NCBI GenBank assembly: GCA_025602905.1
Contig: JAHLKI010000020.1
Span: 248,001 to 312,000, forward strand
DNA: 64,000 bases
Direction: 5' to 3'
From: Phlyctochytrium arcticum
Lineage: Eukaryota > Chytridiomycota > Chytridiomycetes > Chytridiales > Chytridiaceae
Below are positions 1 to 13,563 of the stretch, piece by piece. Under the pieces are notes generated by a model that worked only from the letters and a program-made list of their open reading frames with translations, was not told where the DNA came from and did not search any database. The position numbers and the translations under genes were made by a program. Each line of letters begins with the position of its first letter. Position 1 is the stretch's first letter.

Positions 1-3000
1 GCTCCTGCAGTACGCCTATCGATTATGAGCGCAATGTCGTTCTGCTCAGCGAGGACAACAAGGTGAGGACCAACGCCAGCTTCGGGGCCGTGGTCGTGGG
101 CAATCTTGGTGGGTTGTTGGTGATGGCGGTCGCGGTGGTGGCTGGAAGGCTGGAGGGTAGGATGACTTGTTCGATGGAAGACAGTAGGAAGAGCTGGAAG
201 AGCCCTGCTTCGCCGCCGATGGGAGTGTTGCACCGATCCACAACTGATGCGGTATCCCTCTGTATCCCGCCGTGGAGGGCGCCACCACATCGGAACATCC
301 AATGGCGACCGTTAAATACGTCCCCCAGCCCTAAATACTCATATATATCGTTGCTGTCATCCCAATTAATCTTTACTTTCTGACCGATATTAGGCACTTT
401 GCGTCAATTGTTCCTACAAGTGCAAAGTCTGCGGATTGGCCATTGTTGATGAGGCCATCTCTACTGGCGAGGACAACTATCACATGTCTTGTTTCCGTTG
501 CCAAAACTGTAGCCGCCCTATTGAAGATTTAACATTTACCCAATTAGGAGATGTAAGTTGGTCAGAGCCCTTTTCCATGGCACCAAAATATGTTTGCGAG
601 GGAGAGTTTCGTGGGATGATTGATTGCGGGCATGACGATACCAAATCCCAAGTTAGAATAGGATCAATGTGCTCATGCCAAAATTTGATTTGGCCGAAGT
701 TTAACTAACGATCTGGCACGTTTCTTTGCAGACCCTACTGTGCGTAGATTGCCATCGCACATGCAGCAGTACATCGAGTATGGCAATTGATCAGGGATCA
801 CTCAATCGAAATGGCAAGCCGAAGGAGTCACCCGAGACCAAATCATATGAAAGCATGCCATCACGTAAGGATCCATTTCTTTACCAGTTCGGCCTGTCAT
901 TCTCTGGATGACGTGTAAATTTGGGACTCTTTTTGTTTCAGGTCGAAGTGAGGCTTCGTTGGCAGATGTGGGGGGCAGCGGGACCTATGTTATGCAGGTT
1001 GAGCAAGACTTGAAAGAACGAACTCGGCAGTTAACCATTACAGAGAACAATCTAAGTCGTATTAAAGTGCGTGAAGGCTGCTATGGACTTTTGATCGCGT
1101 TTGCTAACGATTGCTTCTTACATATAGACTACCAGCAAGCGGGCACTCGAAGAGTTTCAACGAATCACCGATGCATACCAAAAGGAATTCTACCGACGTC
1201 AGCAGGCGGAGGCGGCAGTGGAAACATTACGGTCTGAGCTCACGCGGACTGTGCAAGAATCGAGCAAAAACGCGCGTAATGTCGAGCAAGCGTCGCGCTT
1301 AAATTTGGAAGTAAAGGCGTTGCATGCCCAACGATCAATATTAGAAGCCGACGTGAAACAAATGAGTGAGCGAAGAGAAGAGTTGTCTATGGAAGTCACG
1401 GGCCTTTTGACAACCAAAAATCGACCTGCTACGGCAGGATATTCTGAAGATGCTGTGCATGGCGAGCGGCGAAAACAGGTGGACGAGATGAAGGAAGAGT
1501 TGGAAAAGATAAAACATCGATTTAAGGAAGAGGTTGAGTCATTACAAAAGGAACGCGATGCTCTCCGTATAGACTGTGAGGGTCTGCGCAGCAGCCGGGA
1601 TGAACTGTTTGCCAAAATAACTGAGATGACATCCGACGTGAAGCAACTTGAACTGCGCTACGCGGAAATTACAAAGCAGATTGTCGCGAGTGCAGATTCA
1701 CAGGAGAGCACGAGCAAACCGCTTGTATTCGTCGGTCAGCATTCTGGAATAGATGAACTGACTCGGGAGGTTTCTACCGACGATTTGGCCCGAGCTGGCA
1801 ACACATCTTCACACCCGTACAACACCCCGTCCTCCAATTTCTCTCATTCAAACTATATCCCTCTGGCAGTGGCTCAGCGTCAAGCAACCGCTCGCCCCGC
1901 CGGACCTCGCAAGGACTCACGCGGTGAAATATCCACTTCCCACTCTGATCCCAACAATCATGTGGGGGCCGTAAAGAAGGACAGATGGACGAAAGAATGG
2001 AAAAGCACCATGAAAGATACAAAAACGCGGCTGAAAAAGGTCATTCCGCATAGCAAAATACATAACGACGAAGCCGGGGCAGATGCTGGTTCAGCAAAGT
2101 CCACCGCAACTATCGGAGGTGACACAGGTTCTAATTCGTCTCTAAGCGGAATGTTCAAATCGAAAAAATCAATGTCAGCTAGTGGTATGTTTGTAAAGGA
2201 ATTACCACTACACCGTTCATCTGTGCTGAATGTTCCGTCAGAAAGCGACCTCGCCGGCACAGAAATATCTTCGCTTAAAGCCAAATGCAACCATTCTTTC
2301 CATGTCCACACATACCGCTCCCCTCGAAAGTGTGAGCACTGCGCCGACACACTTTGGGGCAAAGAATTGCGCTGCGAATGTAAAATGATAGTTTTTCCAT
2401 TCTCATCACGCGCTATGGTTGCAACTAACGCATATGGTATAGTATGCAGCTTTCACGTTCATCAGAAGTGCTCAACCCAGTATTTAAACCGTCCCCCACC
2501 ACCCGATGGCGCTGCTGCCGCTGCATCCACCTCTGATGCCCCTTTCCCAGTCTTTGGCACTGACTTATGCAAGCTTCTGGAATATGAAGGCGGTACTGTT
2601 CCTCATGTGGTCGTGCGATGCATCACCGCGGTTGAAGCAAGAGGTAAAGAATAAAAGACTGCTCTTGCTTTCTCTAAAGTATATTTACCAACTTTGCGCG
2701 ACTCAACCAGGCATGACAGCCGAAGGGATCTACCGCAAATCCGGCCCATTGACCCAAGTCAACAAGCTGATCAGTATCATCAACAAGGGCGAGCCATACG
2801 ATGATATCATTCAGGAAGAGAGCGAGGTCGACATTATGGCGGTCACTTCGGTCTTGAAGCAATTTTTCCGCGAGTTGCCTGAACCCTTACTAAGCTCGGA
2901 ATTGTACGAGGAATTGACTGATTTCATTCGTGCGTATATTGATTTCAAGGGTCGGCGGTCGCAGTCATTAACTGAATCTGGCATTTTAGAGACGCAAACT

Positions 3001-3488
3001 GATGAAGAGTCAAAGCTGCAGCAAATCGAGGAAATGTTGCACATGCTACCCCCCGGGCATTATAGCACCCTCGAGTATCTGATCATGCATTTGGACCGGT
3101 AGGATTATCTTGATCACAACTTTCTCATCATTTCACTCAAGTAACAACGATGTTTAGAGTACAACAACACGCATGCGAGAATCTCATGACTCCATCTAAT
3201 CTGGGCGTTGTCTTCGGGCCCTCACTTGTTCGTCCTGCCACGCAGGAAGTAATGTTGGACATGGCCCGGACGATCGCCAAGACCGCCTTGGTTGAGTTTC
3301 TGGTTAGGCACGCGCGAGACTTGTTTGCATCCGATCTGTTGAACACTGTAACCGATGAGCAAGCTGCGCTTGAAATTCGGGACAGTTGGGCTACGGACGC
3401 TATCGTCGGGGCAAACAGTGGAGACACGACAAGCGTCGGACCCAAAGTATCAGAGGTCGGCGGCACTTTACCCGTATTGTCATCCTGA
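1..3488 (+). CDS. LIM / C1 / RhoGAP-domain Rho GTPase-activating protein (5' truncated)
   Basis: Probable GTPase-activating protein for Rho/Cdc42-type GTPases in cell polarity and actin control. The window opens inside the end of a first LIM domain. After an intron at about 63-393 a second LIM domain follows (CKVCG...CFRCQNC, then LCVDCH in the next exon). A long coiled coil occupies about 960-1700, then a serine-rich linker. A C1-type zinc finger at about 2287-2490 is rebuilt across an intron (about 2380-2443), giving ELRCELCSFHVHQKC. The RhoGAP domain runs from about 2690 to 3350: EGIYRKSG carries the arginine finger, and later come QFFRELPEPLL and TPSNLGVVFGPSLVRP. LIM plus RhoGAP resembles yeast Rga1/Rga2; C1 plus RhoGAP is common in other fungi. 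The stop is at 3486-3488. Domain calls are firm, the exact Rho target is not. Confidence 0.92.
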
Positions 3489-3819
3489 TTTTGCCGCACA
3501 TTTTTCTGACCGGCGACATACCGTGATTTTCTTCTCTTAATTGTACATATGACGTTTTTCTCCAGTTCTAGTAATCCTCATAGCATATTGATCCAATGTA
3601 AAGACCATTCACCGGCGCACGAACAACTGTTGTGAATGAAGTTATATCGTTTATTTCCAACATTGAAATTGCTCGATCAGCGAATATACGTCCACACCAA
3701 CAAGCGAAAGTGAGGGAATGAGTCTAAACTAAATGGAATGGCGGGACAATCAGAGTGAAGGGGGCTGAGAAGATACGACGCAAATCAGGCGTGGGGTTCA
3801 AGTAATGTTGATGGCAAGC
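3489..3819. other. convergent intergenic region
   Basis: About 330 bp between the RhoGAP stop and the STM1 stop, so it must hold both 3' ends. No coding segment or RNA gene is supported here. Confidence 0.6.
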
Positions 3820-5316
3820 TTATTTGCCTCCGAGGGAAGGGAAGGCATTGGTGTCAGTGACATTCACGGCGCTACCGCGGCCACCTCCTCGTCGTCGGTC
3901 GTTGTTGCCGTTGCGGTCGGAGGCGCGGTCTCCCCGGCGGTCTCCACCTTTACGGTCTCCTCCACGTCCACCACGGGACTCACCGCGGCCGAATCCACCA
4001 CGCTGCTCATCGGCAAAGCGCTGGTCAATAGCAACAAAGGCCTTCTGGGATCGCTCCTTCACACCGCCCTTCTTCTTACCGGGCTGTTGCAAAAAGATTA
4101 GCGGAAGCGAAGATTATGTTTGAATGTGGCGGGACATACCTTGGCAAGCTCAGCAAACAATGTACCCTCTTCCTCCTTCTTGAGAACAACAGCGTCCTTC
4201 CACTGGGAATCATCCGCGCCCTCGTTGGCCTTACGGATGTTTGTGGCGGCAGAGGGCTTTGCCAGCTCTGCGAAGTACTGCTCAAGAGTCTTCAAGACTT
4301 CCTCGGGCTCCTTCTTCTCCTCAGTCTCAGCGGAAACTTCGGCGTTCTCACCCTCGGCGGACTCAGTGGCTCTGCAACACAGTTAACATATGTCCTGTCG
4401 GCCACATAGGGCATCCATCAACTTACGCCTTGACTTCGGCCTGAGCATCGGTTTGTGCCTCCTCCTCGGCGGTCACAGGGTTGCCCCAAGATCCAGTACC
4501 GGCAACTTCCTTCTTGTATCCGTCGGTACGGCCGGAACCGCTGTGACGGTCAAATTCCCGTCCACGGTATCCACTACGTCCACCACGGCCTCCCTGGTGT
4601 CCACCTCGCTCGCGGGTGTCACGTCCGCCTTCGCGGGGTGTGAAGTCTCCGTTGTTCTTCTCACGGGGTTCACGGTTGTCGCGGCCACCACGGGGGGTAC
4701 GTTCTGCAAGCAAATGACAATTAGGATCTGAATCAACCAGTCCCGCATTTACAGGTGTTTGTAAAACTTGCGCTTCGTCGGTCGAATCGGTCGAATCGCC
4801 GTCTCCACAATCGTCTGATGTAGGGCCTGGGTATCAAATTTGTCCAATATTTACCTTCAACGGCACCGCTCTGCTTGTGACCTCCACGGGGTGCGTACTC
4901 GTTACGGATTGGTCGATCGTTTGGCTTCTTGTCGGAACGAGTTACGGGAGCCTCCTTCTTCTGGGGAGCAGCCTTCTTGACATCCTTCTGGACAGGCTTG
5001 GGAGTTTCGTCCCCACCGTCGTCGCCGAGAAGGGCTAAAATAGGTCGAAAAAGCAACAAGAGCAGAGACAGAGTTCAGTTAAGATTCCTCAGCTAAGCAG
5101 ATCGGGGAGGGTGCCTTCAAAAAGGAGTCGTTCCGCAACGCGATCTTCGTTTCGCCGCCATTCGCCAATCGGGGTGATCCGGAACAGTTCTTCGTGTCAA
5201 ATCCATCCATCCATCCATCCGATGCCATGCTTTCCGGGGTTTGTTTCTGCTCGTTCCTCGGGCGTAACCATTCGCAGTAGATATTTACCAAATAGATTCG
5301 TGCTGAGCACTTCCAT
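3820..5316 (-). CDS. STM1: Stm1 / SERBP1-family ribosome-associated protein
   Basis: RGG-rich RNA- and ribosome-binding protein; family members clamp idle 80S ribosomes and bind mRNA. The first exon is very short (5289-5316, 28 nt). Joined to the exon starting at 5034 it gives MEVLSTNLF-ALLGDDGGDE, which matches the conserved Stm1 N-terminus, and the frame closes exactly across a 254-nt intron. Next come a lysine-rich linker, an RGG-rich block with the hyaluronan/mRNA-binding (HABP4) segment (SGSGRTDGYKKEVAGTGSWG), a helical LEQYFAEL region and a second RGG-rich tail ending NAFPSLGGK. At least five exons. The family call is strong; inner splice sites were judged by eye. Confidence 0.9.
5201..5220. 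repeat. (ATCC)5 microsatellite in STM1 intron 1
   Basis: Five perfect tandem copies of a tetranucleotide inside the 254-nt first intron of STM1. No function is suggested. Confidence 0.95.
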
Positions 5317-5876
5317 GATGGATCAAAACGATTTTGAGACTTGGCTGGTGCGCTCCTTCTTGCAATTCGCCAGAGGAATCGGGGTGGGTGGTGAGAGCGC
5401 ATTCCAACCAGACCACACGACCACATTCCAACCGCGTCTCCCACACCAACATCAGTGACATCCCACTAATACACATCCCATCATTTGGATTATCTGGACA
5501 AGTGCTTCTGAGATGTAAACCTTGACTAGCTTTACATTGTTTGCCGTCTGCCCATATTTGACATTCCATGTTGTGTAATTCGCTCTGCGAGATATACAAA
5601 TGTTGGCAAAGTTTAATCGTCAAAAACGTCATGATACGAAACGAGAAATAAAATGGAGAATTGAGCGCAAGGTGTCAACGCAAAGGAAAATGGGAATAAT
5701 GTAGTAAATGCAGTTGGTAAGAAATTTTCCTATAGATCAAAAGACGCTCTAGTGACAGCATCCTGCACCAAGTTCACGAAAGGAGCGCTTGTAAGGCAGC
5801 GGCACGGGACAACGGATGTCTGGCGGAAGTACCGCATAGCAACAAAGCTAATAAGGTTGCGAATAAAGCAGCCCGC
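5317..5876. other. STM1 upstream region
   Basis: About 560 bp between the STM1 start codon and the RAB7 stop codon, both genes on the minus strand. It should contain the STM1 promoter and 5' leader and the RAB7 3' UTR. Open frames here lack splice partners or similarity and look like chance. Confidence 0.5.
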
Positions 5877-6847
<971 letters not shown>

Positions 6848-7151
6848 TGTGAGATTTGGACCGTTGGGAGCGTTAAGCGTTATGGAGCTTTCAGCGATTC
6901 TACTACAACTAAGAATTGGCTTTGTGCGTATTGGCCTTCCACAGTGAAGAAAACAACGTTTGTGGATGGGTCCGTGGGTCAGAGTAAAGTGCGAAAACAC
7001 CGGCAGTCAACTGGCAGCGTCAGCGCTGCAATGTCAGCCGCCAAGCAGGGTCTTATGACTTGCACCGCCACTCATGACATTCATTCTTCCCAGATTCTCC
7101 AGATTCTCGCTGCAGATTCTCCCACCCGACTCTCCACGAAGGGCAGACAAG

Positions 7152-8907
7152 ATGAGGACCAGAAAACGACCAAACACTTTGCCCGAAGGTGTTATAAGGA
7201 ATGTAATCATGGATCTTGATTCTTCCGATTCCAGCCCTGAAGCGCTAGCTTTCAATCGTTGGGGGGAAAAAAAGAAGCGGCTTTCCAAAAGCAAGCCGCA
7301 AAAACGACCCCAGAAAGAGGATGGTCGCTCAGCAAAGCGCCCCAAAAGCGAATTCAAAGATACACTTGTGCTGCCTTTCACTAGCCTTGCACTGGGGGAA
7401 CGATGTGGTTACGAAGACTCGGATGTGCTCATTCCAGATACAAACAGTACGGATGAGTGGACAAAGGGCTTGGAATTCGCAGGAGAGGATGTATGCAGAG
7501 ATACACCAAATGAATGGGAGCTGGACAAAACAGAATGTACGACGGTCCCCACGGCATCACTTGGAACCCATAGCAACTGGTCCAAGACTATGGTCGCCCA
7601 AATAGGCGAGTTGCAAGTCGGGATCCGCAATATTGTGTGTGCTGTCTTGTATACATCAGCAAGGCAGATTTTAACCGTGCTAAAATAGACTATTCACGGT
7701 CAGGTTCTTGGAAATCACAATTTGCGACTAAATCTGACGTACAATCAGGAAGGATTGTCATGGTTGGCCATTGGTTTCGCACGAGAGGTTCGGGTAATGT
7801 GTGAAGGAATTTTTTGGGAGGAATTCAGATGTTCATTCCAATAGGGCGCGGAGAGAGATCTAGTAAGGTACTTTGGGTGAAAGATGATGTAGGTGGAGGG
7901 GTAAGTATTAGTTCACTCTGGCCCATTGAATTGTGTCCTCCTTGCAGACCGGAATCCTTCGATTAAGCGTTGTCACACATTCGGAGGAGGAAAAACGAGC
8001 AATTGACTTAGTCGAGGTAAGGACAAGATGCAGCTTGCTCGAGTCCTAGCGGTAGTCTAAATTGAGTATGTAGCTGAACATCATTATCAAAGGTATCTGC
8101 AAGTTACACTTTCATATGCAGGTGTGAGAAATTAACAGTAATTGCACCAAGCAGCTCGCACATCAGAAATCCGTTGTGCCAAGAACCTTTCCAATGTACA
8201 CGCGCCTTACCTATGCAGTCTCGAGGCACGCATAACCTCTGGCGATCCTCTAAGCTCATTAACAGTTTTGGAAGAATCAGAAAGCCCGTTCTCTCACCCA
8301 AGTTCCTTTTTGCGTCCAATACATTCACATCGATATGGAAGATCCTACGTGCTGGTGAACCTGACTGAGCAAGTCGCGTCGTGGTGTGATAAACGGATTA
8401 TGGTACTTGTTACAGAGGTTTGTTCGCGTTTCTTGCTCCTTGATAGAAATCCCGACTTACTTCATGGTGTAGATTCTTCATGCAGGAGGCGCTGAGAAAA
8501 ATTCATCCCTTCCTACCACTGTAAAGTTAGCCGACCTTTCGGGGGAGTCGGAACTCTGCCTGTGGAAAGAACAAGGAAAACTCGCAGGCAATTTCATCTG
8601 CGGAAACACGATATTAAATATATATGTTAGTGCCAACAGGACCATACCTTATACTAATTATTCATGAACGTTGGGCAGAATCCCCGTTATAGCATTTTCA
8701 GATCGGTTCCTCAGCTGGGAATAGGTCCTTGCACTCTAATTGAACAGGATCCGTTGAGCGATGATACAGAGGTGAGGAGTTGGACTGATTGTTTTTTGGT
8801 GCAGGATGACTTTATACAGAATAACCATTAGATTTTTCGAACCCTCATGTGCGTCAAATATGCTACGCCCGAAAATTCAAGCCCTTCAGAAACATAAGCC
8901 AACGTAG
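7152..8907 (+). CDS. unrecognised basic protein with possible C-terminal OB-fold
   Basis: Multi-exon gene divergent from RAB7. The first exon (to about 7640) encodes a lysine/arginine-rich, probably nuclear region (MRTRKRPN..., KKKRLSKSKPQKRPQK) followed by an acidic segment. Later short exons give TGILRLSVVTHSEEEKRA and a stretch near 8352-8420 (VLVNLTEQVASWCDKRIMVL). The last part, about 8470-8907, reads KLADLSGESELCLWKEQG with FICGNTILNI, the alternating pattern of an OB-fold as in some single-strand DNA-binding repair proteins. A SPIDR-like repair scaffold is possible but only inferred. Start could be 7074 or 7152. Exon joins at 7690-8470 are uncertain. The stop at 8905-8907 is 154 bp from the convergent MED25 stop. 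Confidence 0.55.
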
Positions 8908-9061
8908 TAGACACCTATTCGTTCCTATTACAAAAATCAGAACCTATTACGATCCGATACTATCACAGGGTATTCTGTGCGAGAAAGTAGATTGAGGGTA
9001 GTATAGTTTGCGTGCATCATAAACAAAATATTTAGGTGATATGCTATGTAATCTGGATCAT

Positions 9062-12000
9062 TTACAATGGAGGGTTCTGTCCACCTGGCATCCCTTGTTG
9101 CTGTTGAGCGATTTGCTGCTGCTGCTGTTGCAGCTGTCCCCGCCTAGCCTGCAAAATCCGTTGGATGATACTTTTTTGTATAGGCGTCAGACCTGGATAG
9201 CTCATCAACTGAGCCAGCTGTTGTGGGGTATATTGGGGTTTGTTGACAGAGTTCATGAAATCGGCAGGGCTCATTGCGGCAAAGTTTGGTACTGAACGAT
9301 TGGCTGCCTGCTGTTGTTGCTGCTGTTGTTGCTGTTGCTGTAATTGTTGCTGCTGGTGGCCTTGCAGATTCTGAACGGGTTGGTGTTGGGGTTGATGTAA
9401 TTGCTGCGTTTGAGGCATCGGTTGCTGTTGCTGTTGCTGATGTTGTGATTGCTGCTGTTGTGATTGTTGCTGTTGAATTTGTAACTGCTGCTGCTGGTGT
9501 TGTTGCTGTTGCTGTTGCGCTTGCTGTTGCATTTGCTGAAAGTGTTGTTGCTGTTGCTGCTTAATTTGTTGCATTTGGCTGGCGGGGATGGTTAAAGTTG
9601 GGCGCATGGGAATTTGGGTACCTAAAACATTATTTGAGTACGGAGTTTCTGTGGCGTTGTCAAATTTCAACTTACGAGGTTGAAGATGCTGTGCTTGCTG
9701 TTGAGCTTGTTGTTGAGCCTGTTGCTGGACCTGTTGCGCGTTCTGCTGCGCGGCTTGCTGTTGCTGCTGTTGCCTCAAAAGTGCGACTCTTTGCTGTTGC
9801 TGTTGTGCGTGCTGCTGTTGGGCCTTTTGCTGAGCTTGCTGCTGGGCAAGCTGCTGCTGTGCAGCCTGCTGGCCCGTAGCTTGTTGTCGCGCCACTTGCT
9901 GTTGATGCGCCTGTTGTGCCATTACTTGAGGAGACATATTGGCTGCCGAGCTTGGTAGCTGCGCAACTCCAGGACGTTGAGCCATTCGGGCGCGTGTTTG
10001 CACAACATCCTGAGCGTGTAGTAGCGCCTGCTGTTGTTGCTGCTGCATTTGTGCGTTCATCACTGGCTGCGAACCAGGTTGCTGGGCGTTTGTTTTTGGC
10101 ATAGGTATCTGCTGGGGCTGGTGTTGCTGTTGCCTCGGGACTTGCGTTTGAGTGGGTTGTGGTTGGGCTTGCTGTAGCATCTGTTGTTGGATTTGCATCT
10201 GCTGCTGTTGCGTTGATTGTTGATTTGGTGGGAGTTGCGCCTGTGGCTGCCCTTGGGTCTGCTGCTGCGTAGCCATTGCTGCCGTCTTCATAGCCGCGAC
10301 AAAAACACTTAGAGGCACTTTGGCAAACACCATTCCAAAGAGAGTATTGGGCCCATTCGTGCTGGAAGGTAATATGACGATTCCTTTCGCCTTGTCGCCT
10401 GGTAATCTAACCAAAGCAGCTTTTCCCTGTAGCCTCAGATTTGCTGCTATTGCGTCATAGCTTTGCTGATGTGTAGGAGGTGCATGCAGCACTATCCGGA
10501 AAACAATCAAAGGGGCGTTGTGCTGCCGATGTATGCTGCTGACAAGACCGTGGGTACAATTGATGATATGCGTAACGGTCATACTTGATGGCCACTGATC
10601 GAGAGCACTGTGCAAATATAGTATTAGAGGTGTTATGCAACAATAATGATACGAACGTGACGTACAGGTCCTCACGACTAGCAGCTTGCCCGTTATTTAG
10701 CTTCCCCATCCCAGGCACCATAGCCGAGAATGAGAGTGATGCCTGAGTTCCGTTGGCATGGGAATTTGGAAACACGAGAGTACCCGTCCATGTTGGGACG
10801 GGCTGGCCGGTTGGTCGAACCGAGCCCGCTTGATGGGATGGACCTGGATGCTGCAAAGCTTGTGTGGGTTGTTGCTGCTGTTGCACTTGCTTTTGTATCT
10901 GTTGTGGCATTTGCATCTGTTGGGCCATGCCAACAGGACGAGCTGCGGCTGCGGCTGCTTGCTGGTTTCTGGCAACTTGCTGCGCCGCCTGTTGGGCCAG
11001 TTGTTGACCAGGCTGTCCCAAGAGTAGATTATTTGCCACTGGGTTCGTTCCTGGTTGAGAAAAGCGAGCAATTGACGCATTTACTCCCTGTGACGGTGTG
11101 GATCGAGCCTGTTGTTGTCCGCCTTGACCATTTGGCGCTTGCGACATTGCTAGTTGTTGCGCTTGCGACATTGGTTTCTGAACTGGTCTTCCAACACTTT
11201 GTATCGATTGAGTAGGAATGCCGGACATCATCACAGAAGAATGTTGACCTGGAGGGCTGACGAGGGACATAGAAGGTCTCATGGTAGGTCTGCCAACAAC
11301 TGGCTGCATTTGTGCCCCAGGAGCCAGTCTAGACGGTGGGGTATTTGACGAATGCGCGGACATATTCACGCCACCTACGGTGGGACGAGCTGGGGAACGC
11401 GGAGAAATCGACCCAGTAATTTGCGGGGGACCAAGAGCTGCTTGATTCCTGGCGACATGTTCCTGATTTTGCTGTTGTAGTTGTTGCAACATCTGTGCGC
11501 CAAATCTGGTCGGTGCGGGCCGAACAGCGGGACGAGGAGGGCTTTGAATTGGTCTTGCTTGCCCGAATGATTGTTGGGGAGGTTGCCCGACGGCAGCTGA
11601 GGTAGGTATCGACGTTGGGGGGCGGATTTGTTGGGAATTCATTCCTATTTGAGATTGCGACAGAAGTTGCTGTTGCTGGATGGCCTGTTGCTGTTGCTGC
11701 TGTTTGATCCATTCTTGAACACGTTGAGCCGAGACTTTTGAGGCGTCCTGGCCTTCTTGTGCTTGGCTTAAAGCTGCTACCTGTTGAAGTTGCTGCAACC
11801 GAAGCTGCTGTAGCTGTTGCGCGTTTGATGGCCTTGGATTTTGCTGCATTTGCTGTTGTAACTGATGCAGCTGTTGTTGCTGCAGCTGTTGTTGTTGCTG
11901 TTGTTGCTGGGGATGAAGTTGCACGGGTGGACGCATCATTTGTTGCGGCCGCACCTGCTGACGCAACATATGGGGACTCTGCTGCTGAGCGACTGGAGGG

Positions 12001-13563
12001 GGACGAGCCACCTGCTGCGGGTAATGCTGGGAGGCGGGGGGCTGAGGAGATGATTGTGAGGATTGCTGCTGTTGCGCGAGCTGCTGTTGTTGTAGCTGTA
12101 GTTGCTGCTGACGAGCCTTCTGCATCTGCAACAGCAATTGTGCATTTGGTCTTGGTTGCATTCCACGAGCAACTTGGGGATTTATCTGATTTGCTGAAAT
12201 AGTCATACTGTTAGGCTGTTGTGGTGGTTGGCCCGGTGTTACAGGTGCGGTTACAGGTGCGTTTCCAGATATAGGTCGCGGCTGGGGCCGCGGCCGCGGC
12301 ACATTGCTCAACGGTGTAGTTGCCACGCCAGAAGCATTGGATTGACTGGACGATACAGGCCCTGTTGGTGTGGAAGATCCATATATTGGGCTCGTAGACA
12401 CGCCAGAAGCACTGGAGCTGGGCCGGATGGGTATTGAGGGCCTTTCGGTCTTGACGAAACCCCCACTTTGCGTTTTTATGACTTTTGCGGGCGGCATAGG
12501 AGATGCCGAAGAGGCGCCGGTAGACGCTTGATCCAATGCCATAGCTGTCCTCTTTTTATCTATTATAAACCCAAATGTTAGTACAAACGTCTACCAAAAG
12601 CGCTTGTATCACTGACCATTGGCTGCGCTGCCGTTTACCGAGGAGTTGGCTCCTCCAGACATACTCATACCAGAGAGTTTGACGACATGGAAAGGTCTTG
12701 TTGTGGGCATGTCGATGACGGGAATGGCCATAGCTTGATTGGCCTGCATATTTTTGGAGCTCAGTATGATGGCATGTGCGTCCTTTGTGAAAAGAAACAA
12801 TGTATACCTGCTGCACCAGCCCCTCCAGTTGTTTAACTCCACGCCGAGCCAGGATTAGAGAAAACCGGATCTTTTCCTGCAAAATTATAAGATTTCGCCT
12901 TTCAAAGAGTGGTGCTCCATGTGCAATTACCTTCGCGAAAACATTGGCGACATCCCGTAAGGCCATGTTGTCGTACTGCTCATCTAGTGACATCCGGCAC
13001 CCATTTTCGTATCCAGGAGTGAAGGCAACCAAAATGCAATGTCGGACTGGGAAGTGACTCGTATCTTTCGGTTTCATGTCATCAAACATCTCCAGTGCTC
13101 CGACCAGACCTTCCACCACCGCATTTCTCATTAATCCACCATCGGAAAATTTGAAATCCCGTAGTCCCTTCAGCAGATGAGGCGCGTCAGATGCAATCAT
13201 ACGTTTCTGCACCGTACGCATCGAAAACGGCGCATAGTCCCCATACACCACCAACCCACATTGTAACCCCGACGGCTGAAAGCGCATCACTACGGTCAAT
13301 AATGATCCCATCTGAAGGATAGGACCAGCTTCATACCTTTGCAGAGGGCTTCTGGTTCTGGTTCTGGCTCTGTTCTCGATCGGCTTGTGCAGAGATATAA
13401 AGATATCTGGTTTGAGGCCACTTGAGTAAACGTTGTAAAGTGTCGCTGTGAGAAGTACTCACTGGACTACTGGCCCTATATAACTTTTCAAAAGTTCGGG
13501 AAAGTGGTCACCCATGGCCCCCGACCCCTCCAGGACAAGCACAAGTTGCGTTGGTATGGGCAT
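9062..13563 (-). CDS. MED25: Mediator subunit 25 (VWA + Q-rich + ACID-like domain)
   Basis: Mediator tail-associated coactivator subunit that receives signals from activators. The first exon (MPIPTQLVLVLEGSGAMG, start 13563) and the exons at about 12850-13311 form the MED25 von Willebrand A domain (SGLQCGLVVYGDY, HCILVAFTPG). The VWA MIDAS-type acidic residue is replaced (LEGSGAMG), as in other MED25. A long glutamine-rich region (about 10900-12540) precedes an activator-interaction-like domain: VPTWTGTLVF, then across an intron at about 10613-10670 ALDQWPSSMTV and GIVILPS...LFGMVFAKV. A second long Q/H-rich tail ends GGQNPPL. A possible 54-nt intron at about 9620-9675 is in frame and stop-free, so it could be retained. 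Long antisense frames here are shadows of CAG/CAA runs. Confidence 0.88.

Noticed and set aside
63..383. open frames on both strands inside the first 400 bases
   Set aside because: They fall in an intron (about 63-393) that joins the two LIM-domain parts of the RhoGAP gene in frame.
9274..12202. long plus-strand leucine-, alanine- or valine-rich frames
   Set aside because: They are antisense readings of the CAG/CAA runs of MED25.
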